Shown here in pieces: positions 63,063-64,000 of a stretch of 64,000 bases of DNA; the stretch's first letter is position 1, and every line of letters starts with the position of its first letter. The notes under the pieces were generated by a model that ran no database searches, was not told the DNA's origin, and saw nothing but the letters and a program-made list of their open reading frames with translations. Position numbers and translations under genes: made by a program. This DNA comes from DATJLY01 sp963773665. GTDB lineage: Bacteria > Pseudomonadota > Alphaproteobacteria > ATCC43930 > CGMCC-115725. The stretch spans positions 186,001 through 250,000 of the forward strand of contig CAVZBZ010000009.1 of NCBI GenBank assembly GCA_963773665.1, read 5' to 3'.

Positions 63063-63256
63063 GGCAGGCCCGGATCACGCGCGCCGAGTTCGATACGCTG
63101 GTGGCGCGCGCCGGGCTCGAGCTTTCGGAGGACCGGAAGGCGGAGCTGCATCGCGCCTATGCCAGCCTCGAAATGCTGATCGAGCGGCTGCGCGCGCCGT
63201 TGCCGCCCGAGGCCGAGCCCGCGACCATCTACGCCATCCCCCGGGACGCACAGTGA
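63059..63256 (+). CDS. AtzG/DUF4089-like amidase-associated small protein
   Basis: A 65-residue helical protein with a GTG start overlapping the dioxygenase stop: RITRAEFDTLVARAGLELSE, ELHRAYASLEMLIERLRAPL, then PEAEPATIYAIPRD. Such short GatC-like partners precede amidase genes (AtzG with AtzE in cyanuric acid degradation) and stabilise the amidase. Both its ends overlap neighbours (GTGA), so it is tightly tied to the amidase encoded next. Confidence 0.75.
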   Translation: MRQARITRAEFDTLVARAGLELSEDRKAELHRAYASLEMLIERLRAPLPPEAEPATIYAIPRDAQ

Positions 63257-64000
63257 GCACGGAATTCTGGACGATCGCCGAGGCGGCGTCGCTCATCGCG
63301 CAGCGCAAGCTCTCGCCGGTCGAGCTGACGCGCGCCTGCCTCGACCGGATCGAGCGGCTCGACGGCGCGCTCCACGCCTTCCTGCATCTCGACGCCGGCC
63401 GCGCCTTGGAGAAGGCCCGCGCGGCCGAAGCGGCGATCCAAAAGGACGGCCCGCGCGGAAAGCTGCACGGCATCCCGATCGGCCTGAAGGACATCTACGA
63501 CACCAAGGACATGCCGACGACGGCGCATTCGCGCCAACTCGAAGGCCGCATGCCGGAGCGCGATGCGACCTGCACCCGGCGCCTTGCGGATGCGGGAACC
63601 GTGCTGCTCGGCAAGCTTGCGACGCACGAATTCGCGTTCGGCGGCCCGTCCTTCGACCTGCCGTGGCCGCCCGCGCGCAATCCGTGGAATCCCGACCACT
63701 TCACCGGCGGCTCGTCGAGCGGGACGGGTGCGGCGGTTGCGTCCGGCATGATCCTGGGCGGCATGGGCTCCGACACCGGCGGCTCGATCCGGCTGCCGGC
63801 GGCGCTGTGCGGCCTCGCCGGGCTGAAGCCGACCTACGGGCTCGTGCCGCGCACCGGCGTCATTCCGCTCGCCTGGTCGCTCGACCATGCCGGGCCGATG
63901 GCGTGGAATGTGGAGGATTGCGCCATCCTGCTGCAAGGCGTCGCGGGCTTCGACGCGCAGGATCCGGCGAGCGCCGATCGCCCCGTGCCGGATTTCTCGG
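63253..64000 (+). CDS. Amidase-signature enzyme (3' end outside window)
   Basis: The frame starts at a GTG overlapping the AtzG-like stop and stays open to the end of the window (about 249 residues seen; family proteins are 430-480). The Ser-cisSer-Lys triad is present: Lys in HGIPIGLKDIYDTKDM, Ser in GSDTGGSIRLPAALCGLAGL, and the Gly/Ser loop FTGGSSSGTGAAVASGMILG. It should hydrolyse an amide, possibly one produced by or feeding the ring-cleavage step encoded before it. The exact substrate is not clear from the visible part. Confidence 0.9.
   Translation, partial: MSTEFWTIAEAASLIAQRKLSPVELTRACLDRIERLDGALHAFLHLDAGRALEKARAAEAAIQKDGPRGKLHGIPIGLKDIYDTKDMPTTAHSRQLEGRMPERDATCTRRLADAGTVLLGKLATHEFAFGGPSFDLPWPPARNPWNPDHFTGGSSSGTGAAVASGMILGGMGSDTGGSIRLPAALCGLAGLKPTYGLVPRTGVIPLAWSLDHAGPMAWNVEDCAILLQGVAGFDAQDPASADRPVPDFS

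Overview
This window is a very GC-rich, densely packed chromosomal segment that reads most naturally as an alphaproteobacterium, probably a soil or water member of the Hyphomicrobiales or a relative. Clues are a small DUF1127 protein, a FecR/CHASE2-cyclase pair, a likely hopanoid C-2 methylase, many NMT1-type solute-binding proteins beside aromatic-type oxygenases, and palindromic intergenic repeats of the kind common in this class. Placement below class level is inference. I saw no phage, plasmid, insertion sequence, CRISPR, rRNA or tRNA.

Layout. 0-6.2 kb: end of a DEAD-box helicase, a stand-alone Lrp/AsnC effector domain, a ferredoxin reductase, a minus-strand FecR - CHASE2 cyclase - outer-membrane protein operon, and a Rieske ferredoxin. 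6.2-10 kb: an NMT1-type ABC importer preceded by a 34-residue peptidase stub, and a frameshifted second binding protein. 10-12 kb: a nucleoside transporter and a higBA toxin-antitoxin pair. 12-20.3 kb: a catabolic island (HsaA-type hydroxylase, aldo/keto reductase, enol-lactonase-like hydrolase, binding protein, two FAD aromatic hydroxylases, PEP-mutase/isocitrate-lyase-family lyase, orphan LivF). 20.4-33 kb: mostly housekeeping (CDF exporter, uppP, prmA, uvrD, anion transporter, diguanylate cyclase, thioesterases, cupin, binding protein, parE). 33-41.5 kb: cell-envelope and signalling genes (RlpA, lipoprotein, GAF-GAF-PAS cyclase, MepA, L,D-transpeptidase, sterol desaturase, PAP2). 41.7-47.3 kb: PyrK-PyrD-PyrC trio, a luciferase-like monooxygenase and a TcuA-like flavoprotein. 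47.3-56.5 kb: a yehZYXW-type osmoprotectant importer in one overlapping operon with a GT4 glycosyltransferase and a PIG-L deacetylase, then a ferritin-like protein, an HpnL-like membrane protein and the HpnP-like radical SAM enzyme. 56.7-64 kb: second catabolic cluster (alpha/beta hydrolase, luciferase-like monooxygenase, two tandem binding proteins, PilZ, rhomboid, gentisate-dioxygenase-like bicupin, AtzG-like peptide, amidase running off the end).

Two system-level points stand out. First, the GT4 + PIG-L pair has the gene logic of mycothiol/bacillithiol or amino-sugar lipid pathways; it is translationally chained to an osmoprotectant importer and lies next to a hopanoid-type methylase and HpnL-like protein. 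This is the best candidate here for an undescribed envelope or compatible-solute pathway, but it is an inference from family and gene order. Second, seven reading frames are broken. Fourteen of the breaks lie inside uppP-prmA-uvrD, almost all as single extra bases, and removing them restores normal family lengths. This looks like insertion-type sequencing error rather than gene decay, and every broken gene here should be read with that in mind.

Genes are tightly packed, with many ATGA, GTGA or TGATG stop/start overlaps. No stretch longer than 300 bases lacks a gene; the longest gaps hold the repeats listed below.
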